IMG/VR virus record: IMGVR_UViG_3300027779_002131 | Coordinates: 1 to 61,777 of that record | Direction: 5' to 3' (one strand) | Source of the DNA: a virus | DNA: 61,777 bases | In this document: in pieces, positions 15,625 to 23,893 of the stretch | How the letters are laid out: every line of letters begins with the position of its first letter | Numbering within the stretch: position 1 is the first letter of the stretch | Program-made: the position numbers and the translations under genes | Notes under the pieces: generated by a model | Seen by the model: only the letters and a program-made list of their open reading frames with translations | What the model was told of the DNA's origin: nothing | Databases searched by the model: none

Positions 15625-16635
15625 ATGAACTTAAAAGAGATAGTAGATAGTAGTATTTTATCAGAGACCCCCGAAGACGAAGCCTTACTTCAAAAGGCCG
15701 AAACGGCGAGAGATCAAGCTCGTGCGACAACAAAAGGCATCAAATGGGACGATACTGCTATTGATATTATGTCAGCAGTAGGATCTATTGCTGATGATTT
15801 AAGTGTCGAGGAAGTAACAAAAGAATTAGAGTACTTAGAAAATGCTGTATTCCAAGCAAAAAATGAATTGGAATCTGCTATATACGGTTTAGAAGAACCA
15901 TTTGACGACTTGATTAGAACATTACAAAACAGAATTGATGATGAAGAGATGGATCGTCAAGATGCAGAGTACGATGCAAGAAACAGTGAGTCAGTAGAAG
16001 AAAGTGAGCCAACTATGTTAAATCCTACCAGCGCCGCAGTTAGAAATACTAAAGTAATTAACGTAGTTACCAAAAGTAATACAACTAACGAACGCAAAGT
16101 TGCAAAACTATTAAGAAATGTGTTAGTTAACGAAGATGCAAAACTAGACGTATACGAACTATTTTCGTTGTTACAAAGTGAGAAGCCAGAACTAGTAGAA
16201 GTATTTAAATCTGTTGCATTAACAACTTACGATGTACAACTAGATGAAGGTAACGGAAGAATTAGAAAAGGTCTTGGTATTGGAGCATTAATTATGTCAT
16301 TGTTAGGTATTAACGCATTGGCTCCTACAGCCAAAGACGGCGAACTCGGCAAGGCTTTACATGCTCACGTTCAACAAGGTGGCGAAGATTCAGACTTAGC
16401 ACAACATTATTACAAGGCTTTAGATGTATATGCAGATGCAGGTGGCCAAAGAACATTAATAAACTTAAATATCAAGTTTAATCCAAACTTCAAAACTAAC
16501 AGAGTAAGTTATGATCCTAACAGACAAGATGTGGAAGACTTCTTAAGGAAACAAGCAAAATTACCAGAACCTGCCGCTTCATCTAAAAAAGTTGAATCTC
16601 GCCAAATGAAGGAACCTTGGTGGAGCAAGAACTAG
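15625..16635 (+). CDS. Helical protein of unknown function, probably virion-associated
   Basis: The product is 336 residues. Residues 1-130 are acidic and helical (ELEYLENAVFQAKNELESA). A short hydrophobic Gly-rich stretch (GLGIGALIMSLLGINALAP) lies around residues 215-235. The C-terminus is basic and Pro-rich. No known domain is recognised. The start at 15625 is set by the late octamer; the longer frame to 15535 runs back through the promoter and the preceding gene. Confidence 0.65.
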   Translation: MNLKEIVDSSILSETPEDEALLQKAETARDQARATTKGIKWDDTAIDIMSAVGSIADDLSVEEVTKELEYLENAVFQAKNELESAIYGLEEPFDDLIRTLQNRIDDEEMDRQDAEYDARNSESVEESEPTMLNPTSAAVRNTKVINVVTKSNTTNERKVAKLLRNVLVNEDAKLDVYELFSLLQSEKPELVEVFKSVALTTYDVQLDEGNGRIRKGLGIGALIMSLLGINALAPTAKDGELGKALHAHVQQGGEDSDLAQHYYKALDVYADAGGQRTLINLNIKFNPNFKTNRVSYDPNRQDVEDFLRKQAKLPEPAASSKKVESRQMKEPWWSKN

Positions 16636-16841
16636 TACTAGACAATGACTATCACGGCAAGTTCGATACAATTTGCTACATTAAAGTTTTAGGAGATGGC
16701 TGGAAATTTAAATACAATTTAAAAGCTCCATTCTCAGTTAGAACAAATGAACAAATGATGGTACCGGCAGGATGCAAGTTCTCATTAATTAAGTGTCGTC
16801 CAGGTTCAGATCTACCTATCAAAATAACAAAAACCTTATAA
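16620..16841 (+). CDS. Small unknown protein, GTG or TTG start
   Basis: About 73 residues; overlaps the end of the previous gene by 16 bases. There is no ATG near the start: TTG at 16617 and GTG at 16620 follow an AAGGAACC sequence, and GTG has the better spacing. The beta-rich sequence (ICYIKVLGDGWKFKYNLKAPF, PAGCKFSLIKCRPG) is not recognised. Confidence 0.6.
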   Translation: MEQELVLDNDYHGKFDTICYIKVLGDGWKFKYNLKAPFSVRTNEQMMVPAGCKFSLIKCRPGSDLPIKITKTL

Positions 16842-16844
16842 ATA
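16837..16844 (+). promoter_or_regulatory. Late promoter TATAAATA, leaderless spacing
   Basis: Perfect octamer overlapping the end of the preceding small gene, followed by CAAAC and the ATG at 16850. Confidence 0.75.
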
Positions 16845-16849
16845 CAAAC

Positions 16850-17377
16850 ATGGAACCCCATGTAACTAAATTAGACTTTTCAATAGACCCAGAACGTTTA
16901 CATACTGAACTAGATAATTTATTAAGTGATGTTGGATTTTCAAATCCTAATCAATTAACACTAACAAGTGTGCTCGGTAATAACAACTGGGAAGAAAGTA
17001 CAGGCAAAATAAAAAATCTAAAGTTTCCAGAAAAAGCATACTGTGAACTTAACGCCCGCCTCCATGATACTATATTTGATGAGATTATTTCACACTTCCC
17101 AGGATATACACGTTGGAGACTGCTAAAATTATCATCGCATAGTAATTACAGCATCCATTCAGACAGCGATAACGGTAAGAAGAACATACGAGTACATATT
17201 CCTGTAATAACTAATCCAGACGCATACTTAATGTTTTTTAATGAAAGAACAGAACCAAAGATGCATCATTTAGAAGTAGGTAATGCATACCAAGTTAATA
17301 CAACAGGATTGCATAGTGCAATTAACTTTGGTTGGCAAGACAGATATCACATAGTTGGAGTAAAATACGAGGGATAA
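16850..17377 (+). CDS. 2OG-Fe(II) oxygenase / Asp-Asn hydroxylase-like
   Basis: The 175-residue protein has the HxD iron pair in YSIHSDSDNG near residues 103-105, the following RVHIPVITNP strand, the distal histidine in TGLHSAINFG near 155 and the 2-oxoglutarate arginine in WQDRYHIVG. This matches the aspartyl/asparaginyl beta-hydroxylase group of cupin-fold oxygenases. Substrate unknown; protein or small-molecule hydroxylation are both possible. It is one base away from an SDR gene. The start is fixed by the late octamer five bases upstream. Confidence 0.75.
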   Translation: MEPHVTKLDFSIDPERLHTELDNLLSDVGFSNPNQLTLTSVLGNNNWEESTGKIKNLKFPEKAYCELNARLHDTIFDEIISHFPGYTRWRLLKLSSHSNYSIHSDSDNGKKNIRVHIPVITNPDAYLMFFNERTEPKMHHLEVGNAYQVNTTGLHSAINFGWQDRYHIVGVKYEG

Positions 17378-17378
17378 T

Positions 17379-17921
17379 ATGAAAATAGCAATAACAGGTC
17401 ACAGTAAAGGTATAGGCAAAGCATTGTATGATAACCTTTCTATAGAGCATGACGTAGAAGGCTTTAGCAGGACTAACGGTTTTAATATTGCCACTGATAC
17501 TGATATGATTATACGAGCAGTAAAGAAATCAGATGTATTCGTTAATAACGCATTCCACGGAATGGCTCAAATGATAATACTTAATAAACTTTGGGAACTA
17601 TGGAAATATGATGAGACTAAAACTATTGTAAACATTGTCAGTCTAAGCAAGTATCCAGGACTTAGCAGTAACGAAACTGGCTACTCAGCATTAAAGGCCG
17701 CACTATATCACCAAGCATTCTTATTAATGTTTTCAGACAGAGAACGCAGATGCAGAATGATTAATGTAAACCCAGGATATGTTAAAACAGCAATGACGTC
17801 TCATGTAAAAGATAATGTTAATATGCTTACACCTGAAGAATGTGCAGAACCTATTGCTTATGCTATTAATCTGCCACAACACGTGGAGATAGGCGAACTT
17901 AGTCTTTGGCGGCCTTTCTGA
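17379..17921 (+). CDS. Short-chain dehydrogenase/reductase
   Basis: This 180-residue SDR has the cofactor motif TGHSKGIG at the N-terminus, the NNA-type motif in VFVNNAFHG, the serine in NIVSLSK, and the catalytic YSALKAAL (Tyr and Lys) near 101-105. It is shorter than the usual 250 residues but complete in motifs. Substrate unknown. The GAGGGA site sits in the end of the oxygenase gene, so the two enzymes are translated together and may act on one pathway. Confidence 0.85.
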   Translation: MKIAITGHSKGIGKALYDNLSIEHDVEGFSRTNGFNIATDTDMIIRAVKKSDVFVNNAFHGMAQMIILNKLWELWKYDETKTIVNIVSLSKYPGLSSNETGYSALKAALYHQAFLLMFSDRERRCRMINVNPGYVKTAMTSHVKDNVNMLTPEECAEPIAYAINLPQHVEIGELSLWRPF

Positions 17922-17927
17922 TAAATA
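17920..17927 (+). promoter_or_regulatory. Late promoter GATAAATA, leaderless spacing
   Basis: Overlaps the end of the SDR gene and stands five bases before the ATG at 17933; no ribosome site. Confidence 0.7.
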
Positions 17928-17932
17928 CTAAT

Positions 17933-20635
17933 ATGAAAACAGTTGTTTTATATCCAGGAAGATTTCAACCAATGCTACCGCACCATGCGGAAGTGTACCG
18001 GCACTTACAGTCTGAATTTCCTGATGCAGAAGTACACATTGTTACAGCAGATAAAGTTGAAGCAGGCAGGTCACCATTTACTGCTGATGAAAAACGTCAG
18101 ATTATGATGCAACAACATGGTATTCCTGAGGATAGGATTATCATTAATAATCAATTATATAACTGGAAAGCATACGAAAATACATTTGACTTGTCTAATA
18201 CTAAACTAATTTTTGCTGTAGGCGGTAAGGATATGGAAGGGAATCCTAGATTTAGTTTCAAACCAAAGAAGGATGGCTCAGCAAGTTACTTACAAATGAT
18301 AAATACAACTAGCGACCATGCATTACCAGGCGATCAAAGAGGTTATGTATACTCTGCACCAACTATAGGTGATGAGAATGAAGCCGCAAGTGCAAGTGCA
18401 TTTAGGCAGGCTTTATTAACTGCACCAGACTTAGATAGTGCTAAAGATGTATTTACTAAGACAATGGGAGAGTTTAATCAAGGTATTTTTGATTTGGTAT
18501 ATGATAAAATTACAGGTAATATTATGAAAGAATCATTAGAAACATTAAAGAAATTAGCAGGCTTGCTCGACGAAGCTCCAGTTAACTTTGCACCAGGCAA
18601 AGGGAATATGGACTACGAACCAGGAGTTAGCTCAAAAGATCAGAAAAATGCGGCCGAAAGACCTGAGAAGGCGGCATCAAGCAATCCAAACTCTGTAGGA
18701 TTTACAGATATTGGACCAGAAGATATGATTAGTGTTGATACCGGTAAGCCAATTAATAGCAAACAAAGAGCTAAAAGCATGGCTAACCAGTTTCCAGATG
18801 GTGCTGACATAAATGACCCAGCAGTTAAGAAAGAACAATTTTTAAAAGTACTAGCACGTTCACCAGGTTATGTATTAGGTGAGATTAATGCTAGATTAGC
18901 CAACGATGACGAAGGCTTTGCCGCAAGTGACAGATTAAGTAATATTATTGATAGGTTACCAGAAGATGGAGTAATGGGATTAGGCGACGAAGATCGCAAA
19001 TGGACATTATCATTAGTAAACAATGCAATCAACAACATGGTATTACACAAGAAAGACCCAGACTTGGATAACTTTGATGATGAACCACATGAATTTCAAG
19101 CTGGCATAGATTCATTAGATAATGAAGAGCCAGAAATGGTCAGTTTAGATGACCCAGAGTATGATTCACAGCCAGATGATGATGAATTAGAAATGGAAGA
19201 AACTAACGATCTCAATGACCTGAGACAAATGGCTGGCTTAGAAAGACAAGAAGTTAGCGAAGGTGGCGAGTGTTACCACTGTGATGGAACAGGAGTACAC
19301 CAAGATGAAGATGGTGAAAACTATGACTGTGAAAAATGTAATGGTTCAGGTTATGTTGGAGCTAGTGACGATGATCAAGATGAACCAGGACAAGATGAAA
19401 TCGATGCTCACGCAGAACCCGTATACAAAAAATATATTAACAACGACCAAGACGAATCATTAGATCTTTCTTCAGTTGTTGAATCTATTATAGGTGAAAA
19501 AAGAATAGACGAATTAAATTTTAGTAAGATAAAAAACTTAATAATGCAAAAAGTAGCATCTAAGTTTGGAAAAGGTGAGCATGACACTATTGAAAAAAGA
19601 ATAACAACATCTTACAAGAATGCAGGCGAAGGCGAATACGATTCATACATTACAGTAGATGGTGAAAAAACATATGGTCCTTTCAGTGGTATTGAAGATT
19701 TTGCAAACGCTATGACAAAGATATCTAATTCATTAATAATGAATAAAGACACCAGCAAGTTTAGCCATAAGGTCCTTAAACCTCTTGATCCTGAGACTGG
19801 CCACGCTTTTCAAGATCCAAAATTTCAACAGAGTGTACGAGATTTAGGGTCCAAATTAAATAAAGCAGATGTAGATGCTTTACCAGTTAAAAAAGAAAGT
19901 GCGCCAGAACAACAAAACTCTGAGATGAGTGATGAAGAATTACATGCATACGTTGGACAAAAAGAAGAAGATTTGGTGCAGGATATGATATATCACTTTG
20001 CTCCAGATTATGTTGGCAAAGATAACTTTGAAGAAAGGTACGAAAGGTACAGAGAAGAAGTATTACTGCCGGCGGCACAGGATGTAAGTGCAGAGAAAAA
20101 TGCAGATGACATGGCTGGCACAGACTATGACAGTGATGACTTTGTAGACAATTACAATATGGTAGGTGATGATGAAATTAACCAAGAAGAGTCCTTAGAC
20201 GAGCTGGATTCGACCCCACAAGATCCGGACGGTAACGGTTACGACGCAGAAGACGCCGCTAGATGGAAGTTAACAGATACTCATAGTGGCAAAGAATACA
20301 GAGCAGGCTCTATATTAACTATGGTACATCCTCCTGCAACAATACTTGCTATTATACCACCAACTGCTTCTACCGAAGGCGCTATATCAACTAGCAACCG
20401 TACTATCAGTAGAAGAGAGTATGAAGCATTAGGATTGAAGATGTCTCAATCAAGACAACGTCCAAGTCAAGGTGAACTAGCATTACCAAAACCGGACCCG
20501 CATCAACCAAACTTACCAGGAATGGCGGGCGTCGTTAAAAAGCTAGAACCTGAGACAACTGAAGGATTAGATTTAGCAATTGATAACGCTCTAGCAGAAA
20601 CAGTAGCAGAGCTTAGAAAACTAGCAGGATTATAA
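17933..20635 (+). CDS. Multidomain protein: nucleotidyltransferase, LAGL motifs, DnaJ-like zinc module
   Basis: The product is 900 residues. Residues 1-185 form a nucleotidyltransferase of the NMNAT/cytidylyltransferase type, with PGRFQPMLPHHAEVYR at the N-terminus and RSPFTADEKRQIM after it. Near residue 200 a sequence starts like a protein N-terminus (MKESLETLKKLAGL), suggesting fusion. Near 427 comes LNDLRQMAGL, and residues 445-480 hold two CxxCxGxG repeats (CYHCDGTG and CEKCNGSG), a DnaJ-type zinc module. The rest is acidic and low in complexity, and the protein ends in AELRKLAGL. The mix suggests a packaged, multi-effector late protein. The start is set by the late octamer. Confidence 0.75.
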   Translation: MKTVVLYPGRFQPMLPHHAEVYRHLQSEFPDAEVHIVTADKVEAGRSPFTADEKRQIMMQQHGIPEDRIIINNQLYNWKAYENTFDLSNTKLIFAVGGKDMEGNPRFSFKPKKDGSASYLQMINTTSDHALPGDQRGYVYSAPTIGDENEAASASAFRQALLTAPDLDSAKDVFTKTMGEFNQGIFDLVYDKITGNIMKESLETLKKLAGLLDEAPVNFAPGKGNMDYEPGVSSKDQKNAAERPEKAASSNPNSVGFTDIGPEDMISVDTGKPINSKQRAKSMANQFPDGADINDPAVKKEQFLKVLARSPGYVLGEINARLANDDEGFAASDRLSNIIDRLPEDGVMGLGDEDRKWTLSLVNNAINNMVLHKKDPDLDNFDDEPHEFQAGIDSLDNEEPEMVSLDDPEYDSQPDDDELEMEETNDLNDLRQMAGLERQEVSEGGECYHCDGTGVHQDEDGENYDCEKCNGSGYVGASDDDQDEPGQDEIDAHAEPVYKKYINNDQDESLDLSSVVESIIGEKRIDELNFSKIKNLIMQKVASKFGKGEHDTIEKRITTSYKNAGEGEYDSYITVDGEKTYGPFSGIEDFANAMTKISNSLIMNKDTSKFSHKVLKPLDPETGHAFQDPKFQQSVRDLGSKLNKADVDALPVKKESAPEQQNSEMSDEELHAYVGQKEEDLVQDMIYHFAPDYVGKDNFEERYERYREEVLLPAAQDVSAEKNADDMAGTDYDSDDFVDNYNMVGDDEINQEESLDELDSTPQDPDGNGYDAEDAARWKLTDTHSGKEYRAGSILTMVHPPATILAIIPPTASTEGAISTSNRTISRREYEALGLKMSQSRQRPSQGELALPKPDPHQPNLPGMAGVVKKLEPETTEGLDLAIDNALAETVAELRKLAGL

Positions 20636-20636
20636 A

Positions 20637-21095
20637 ATGAACGAAATAGAAAAACTACAACAGTTAGCTGGTATTAAGCCTACAAAGTTAGTTAATAAGC
20701 CGACTATTATAGAGCAACCTCGTTCAACTACATTACTTGATTCATACGATGTTGATAACTCAGCAATTGATGAAAGAGATGCTGGTGATAGCGATAACGA
20801 AAAACTAGCAGTAGGACATGTTGATAACGAAAGAGACATGATCAAAAGAAACTTATTTGAAATGGGTAAATACTGTGTAGAACTATATAAAATGTTAGAC
20901 GAACTTCCAGATTCTGACTTCCCACATTGGTGGCAGGCTAAAATTGTTAAAGCACAAACTTATATTGGCGATTGCAAACATTACTTAGAAAACAGTTTAG
21001 AAGTACCAGCAGGTGATGATATGACTGGAGATGGTTCACAAGGTAGTGTTGACGTAGTTGACGATGATGACTTAGATCCAAGTGGTGTTAGTTAA
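20637..21095 (+). CDS. Acidic protein with N-terminal LAGI motif
   Basis: This 152-residue protein begins MNEIEKLQQLAGIKP, the same kind of motif found three times in the preceding 900-residue protein. A central helical part (FEMGKYCVELYKMLDELPDSDFPHWW) may be a small domain; the tail is very acidic (DVVDDDDLDP). One base separates it from the stop of the preceding gene. Function unknown. Its 3' end overlaps the convergent GH6 gene by four bases. Confidence 0.65.
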   Translation: MNEIEKLQQLAGIKPTKLVNKPTIIEQPRSTTLLDSYDVDNSAIDERDAGDSDNEKLAVGHVDNERDMIKRNLFEMGKYCVELYKMLDELPDSDFPHWWQAKIVKAQTYIGDCKHYLENSLEVPAGDDMTGDGSQGSVDVVDDDDLDPSGVS

Positions 21096-21937
21096 TCTTT
21101 TTTATTAAGAACTAACTCACTTCCGTATTCAGCCCAAAACTTCCCAGCCCTTGGACCACCGTTACCTGTACCATCTGATTCCCCAGGTATTTTAACCCAA
21201 AGAAACGCATCACATTTATCTATATCTGTATCACAAGTAGGCGGAATGCCTAATGCTCTTCCCGGAGGATTACACCAGTCGTTTCCATAGGGTCCGTTGC
21301 CATTACGACTAGTATCGATAACAAAACGCTTGTTAGACGTGTTCTCTGTAAGTCTAAGAGCCCATTTAACACTCTCTTCCGTACTTCTAAAGTTACTTAC
21401 ATTAACACTAAATCCACGTACATGCTTATTAGTAACAGAGTTAATTAACTTGCCTGCAACATCAGGTTCCAGCCAATTGCTGTGGCCTATATCAACATAA
21501 ACAATAGCATTACTATGTGTTGTTAGTACTTCGAGACCGTGTTTCATGAGCTTAATACGAAACTCTCTATCTTCTTTGTCCATTAAAGTGCTATGAGGTA
21601 ATGCATCAGGCTCAAATATAACTATAGGACTATGTTCCCCAATCCCGTTACAGAACTGAAATAAGAAATCTATATAATCTTCTTCACCACTTGCACCACC
21701 TTTACTGTAATGCCCCATATCTCGTGAAGGCAAATTGTATATAACAAATACAGGTAGTTGTGGTAAGGATCTTGTTAGTAAACGATTTATACCTTTGTGT
21801 AGATCTTTGCAACCTTTACCGTTACGTTCGCCATACCAAAAAGAAACAGGATGTTCAAATATCTTGCTTACTGCCGGGAACTGTATCTTGTGGTTTTTAA
21901 CCCTGTCAAAGTTATTAACAAAGAACGGATATTCCAT
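21092..21937 (-). CDS. Glycoside hydrolase family 6-like enzyme
   Basis: GH6 enzymes are inverting beta-1,4-glucanases. The 281-residue product has the family landmarks in order: YNLPSRD with its Asp near residue 72, IFEPDALPHS with the likely acid Asp near 109, VYVDIGHSNWL, GFSVNVSNF, FVIDTSRNGNG, DWCNPPGRALG and the closing LWVKIPGESDG with Asp near 254. All expected catalytic aspartates are kept. No signal peptide or carbohydrate-binding module is present. It follows deformylase and glutaredoxin in a late operon, so it is probably late. The target could be a beta-glucan in host or cyst/biofilm polysaccharide; lysis or release are possible roles. Confidence 0.85.
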   Translation of the reverse strand: MEYPFFVNNFDRVKNHKIQFPAVSKIFEHPVSFWYGERNGKGCKDLHKGINRLLTRSLPQLPVFVIYNLPSRDMGHYSKGGASGEEDYIDFLFQFCNGIGEHSPIVIFEPDALPHSTLMDKEDREFRIKLMKHGLEVLTTHSNAIVYVDIGHSNWLEPDVAGKLINSVTNKHVRGFSVNVSNFRSTEESVKWALRLTENTSNKRFVIDTSRNGNGPYGNDWCNPPGRALGIPPTCDTDIDKCDAFLWVKIPGESDGTGNGGPRAGKFWAEYGSELVLNKKD

Positions 21938-21944
21938 ACGCTAC

Positions 21945-22250
21945 CTACTCGAACATAGGTGCTAGTTCATTGTTTTGGTGCATCTCTGTAATAATATCAC
22001 ATCCACCAACTAACTCTCCCTTAACAAACAGTTGCGGGAATGTAGGCCAATCACTAACACTAGGAAGTGTTGCTCTAATTTCAGGGTCTGCTAATATATC
22101 TACATAACTAAATGGCTTGCCGACTTCTATAAGTGCTTGTACTACTTTAGCACTAAAGCCACATTCTGGTTTATGAGGTGTGCCTTTCATGAATAATATT
22201 GCATCACTTGTACTGATCATTTCGTTTATTTGTTCTACTGTTTTTGTCAT
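21945..22250 (-). CDS. grxD: Monothiol (CGFS) glutaredoxin, Grx4 type
   Basis: CGFS glutaredoxins carry [2Fe-2S] clusters with glutathione and pass them from the IscU scaffold to client proteins. The 101-residue product has FMKGTPHKPECGFS with the single active cysteine, WPTFPQLFVKGELVGGCDI for glutathione binding, and the normal length for Grx4. The start overlaps the deformylase stop (ATGA). It complements the iscS-iscU genes at the left end of the window. It is distinct from the dithiol CPFC glutaredoxin beside nrdB. Confidence 0.95.
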   Translation of the reverse strand: MTKTVEQINEMISTSDAILFMKGTPHKPECGFSAKVVQALIEVGKPFSYVDILADPEIRATLPSVSDWPTFPQLFVKGELVGGCDIITEMHQNNELAPMFE

Positions 22251-22765
22251 TTTTGCATCTTCATTATTTGTTTAACTCGCTTTTCACGTTTCTTCATTGC
22301 TCTTTGCAATTTCATATCACTTGCATATTCTAAAAATAATTTACCTTCTAAGTGATCGAATTCGTGTTGAAAACATTGTGCGTCTGTACCGTCTAGCTCT
22401 AATGTGTGTTCTTTTTGAAAGCAGTCCTGAAACTTAACAACGCATGTTGCCGGTCTTGTTACCATAAAAAATAGTAATGGAAACGTTAAACAACCTTCTT
22501 CTTGACAAATTGTTTCTTCAGATTGAGAAATAATCTCAGGATTATAAACTCCCATGTCGCCAATTGTTCTATGATTCATTACAAACATTCTGTAACTAGC
22601 ACCTAATTGTGGAGCCGCTAGTCCTATGCCAAACCTATCTTTCATAAGTTGTAACATTTCTGTTTGTCTATCATGCCAAACTACATCAGTCGCACTAAAA
22701 GGATCTATATCTGATCTAATGTGTAACGATTGATGGTTTGGTTCGACTAACATAATGTTTTCCAT
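22247..22765 (-). CDS. def: Peptide deformylase
   Basis: This enzyme removes formyl from nascent N-termini. All three motifs are visible in 172 residues: GIGLAAPQLG, EEGCLTFP (metal cysteine) and QHEFDHLEGKLF (metal histidines and catalytic Glu). Phage deformylases are known in marine myoviruses, where they are thought to keep up turnover of photosystem or other proteins. Expressed from a late octamer with leaderless spacing; followed by grxD and the GH6 gene. Confidence 0.95.
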   Translation of the reverse strand: MENIMLVEPNHQSLHIRSDIDPFSATDVVWHDRQTEMLQLMKDRFGIGLAAPQLGASYRMFVMNHRTIGDMGVYNPEIISQSEETICQEEGCLTFPLLFFMVTRPATCVVKFQDCFQKEHTLELDGTDAQCFQHEFDHLEGKLFLEYASDMKLQRAMKKREKRVKQIMKMQK

Positions 22766-22770
22766 ACTAC

Positions 22771-22778
22771 TATTTATT
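22771..22778 (-). promoter_or_regulatory. Late promoter AATAAATA, leaderless spacing
   Basis: Followed by GTAGT and the deformylase ATG at 22765. It overlaps the end of the SWIM-protein gene. Confidence 0.6.
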
Positions 22779-23085
22779 TGATGTGTTTACAATTGCCTCT
22801 AAACGTGAATCCAGGACATGAACATTTTCCGTCATCAATAGTATATACTTTACCATTTGAACCTTGTACTGTAACAACACCAGCCGCAAGTCCTTCTTCT
22901 CGTTCACCGAGTTTAACGAACTTACGTCTGCTCTTGCTAAACTGCTTTAAAGGATTCTTAAATGTTTTTAAGTCGCCTACTAGCGGTTTATATGCTACTA
23001 ACTGTCCAGCACCGTTAACATGATAAATGCCATTACTAACAGAATAATTTCCCCAATCAGTTACTTCTTGTAATATATCGATCAT
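22774..23085 (-). CDS. SWIM-type zinc finger protein
   Basis: The 103-residue protein ends in KCSCPGFTFRGNCKHIK, a CxC...CxH SWIM zinc finger, preceded by the typical strand pair VVTVQGSNGKVYTIDDG. SWIM modules bind DNA or proteins. The N-terminal 65 residues are not recognised. Last gene of the sigma70-driven operon 24359-22774, overlapping the upstream gene by four bases. Confidence 0.8.
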   Translation of the reverse strand: MIDILQEVTDWGNYSVSNGIYHVNGAGQLVAYKPLVGDLKTFKNPLKQFSKSRRKFVKLGEREEGLAAGVVTVQGSNGKVYTIDDGKCSCPGFTFRGNCKHIK

Positions 23086-23387
23086 ACTAAACCTACTAAA
23101 CCCCGCACAATTGATTGTGCTAATACAGTGACAATAACAGCATTAAGCATAATTAATGCCCTGTCTTTCCAAAGTAAGCCAACTGTGAGCCAGCCCATTG
23201 TTCCTACTAAACTAAACCATACATCAATCATATGGTATTCTATGCCGGCGCTTCTTGCCACTACAGCTATTAATATGAAGGCACTTGCACACCATTTAAC
23301 ATACCAACTTAAATCTTGCTTTGGTGTTGCCGATTTATAGATTCGTTTACTATTTTCTAATTCCTTAGGATCAAATTGTTTGCTCAT
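23082..23387 (-). CDS. Small membrane protein
   Basis: The 101-residue protein has three to four hydrophobic segments (WCASAFILIAVVARSAG, VWFSLVGTMGWLTVGLLW, ALIMLNAVIVTVLAQSIVRGLVGLV). The N-terminus is charged. No family recognised. Overlaps both neighbours by one to four bases, between the HD hydrolase and the SWIM gene. Confidence 0.7.
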   Translation of the reverse strand: MSKQFDPKELENSKRIYKSATPKQDLSWYVKWCASAFILIAVVARSAGIEYHMIDVWFSLVGTMGWLTVGLLWKDRALIMLNAVIVTVLAQSIVRGLVGLV

Positions 23388-23893
23388 TACTTTACATCCA
23401 TAATTTGTGCTCTTGCTCTTGCTTTAAGTGAAGGGTCTGCTTTATCCAACAAGCTCAAAGTGTGCAACTTCTCAATTTTGTATGTTTTCCAAAACCTAGG
23501 ATCTTGTACAGATATGTCTGAACTGTTATGAATTAAATCAGCAACCTTAACAGTTTGTGCTCCAGCTGGACCTTTAGCATTGTGCTCAGCATCTAATTGC
23601 TTTCTGTGTGCTCTGTTGCCATCTTCTAAAACAGAGATGTCTGTTAAAAAATAAACAAGCTCTGCAACATCAGGTCCAAACTCTTTAGTAATCTCATCAA
23701 TTGTTACTTCAGTATCTTCAACAACATCATGCAATATAGCCGCCACTACCATTTCTTCAGTATGATCAACTGATTCAACAATCTCTGATACTGCGATAGG
23801 ATGAGTGATATACGGAGAACCACAGTACTTTCGTACTTGGCTTCCGTGTGCCTCAGTGGCAAATAGTATTGCTCTTTCTTTCATGTTATGCAA
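23387..23893 (-). CDS. HD-domain (p)ppGpp hydrolase-like (MESH1/SpoT type)
   Basis: The 168-residue protein has the HD hydrolase pattern of SpoT and small alarmone hydrolases: the start MKERAILFATEAHGSQVRKY, then YITHPIAVSEIV, the HD pair in ILHDVVEDTEVT near residue 54, FGPDVAELVYFLTD, and VKVADLIHNSSDI. There is no synthetase or regulatory domain, so it would be a stand-alone hydrolase. Degrading (p)ppGpp would lift the stringent response and keep ribosome synthesis going. Other nucleotide substrates are possible for HD enzymes of this type. It is in a four-gene operon with a strong sigma70 promoter, so probably early. Confidence 0.85.
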   Translation of the reverse strand: MHNMKERAILFATEAHGSQVRKYCGSPYITHPIAVSEIVESVDHTEEMVVAAILHDVVEDTEVTIDEITKEFGPDVAELVYFLTDISVLEDGNRAHRKQLDAEHNAKGPAGAQTVKVADLIHNSSDISVQDPRFWKTYKIEKLHTLSLLDKADPSLKARARAQIMDVK

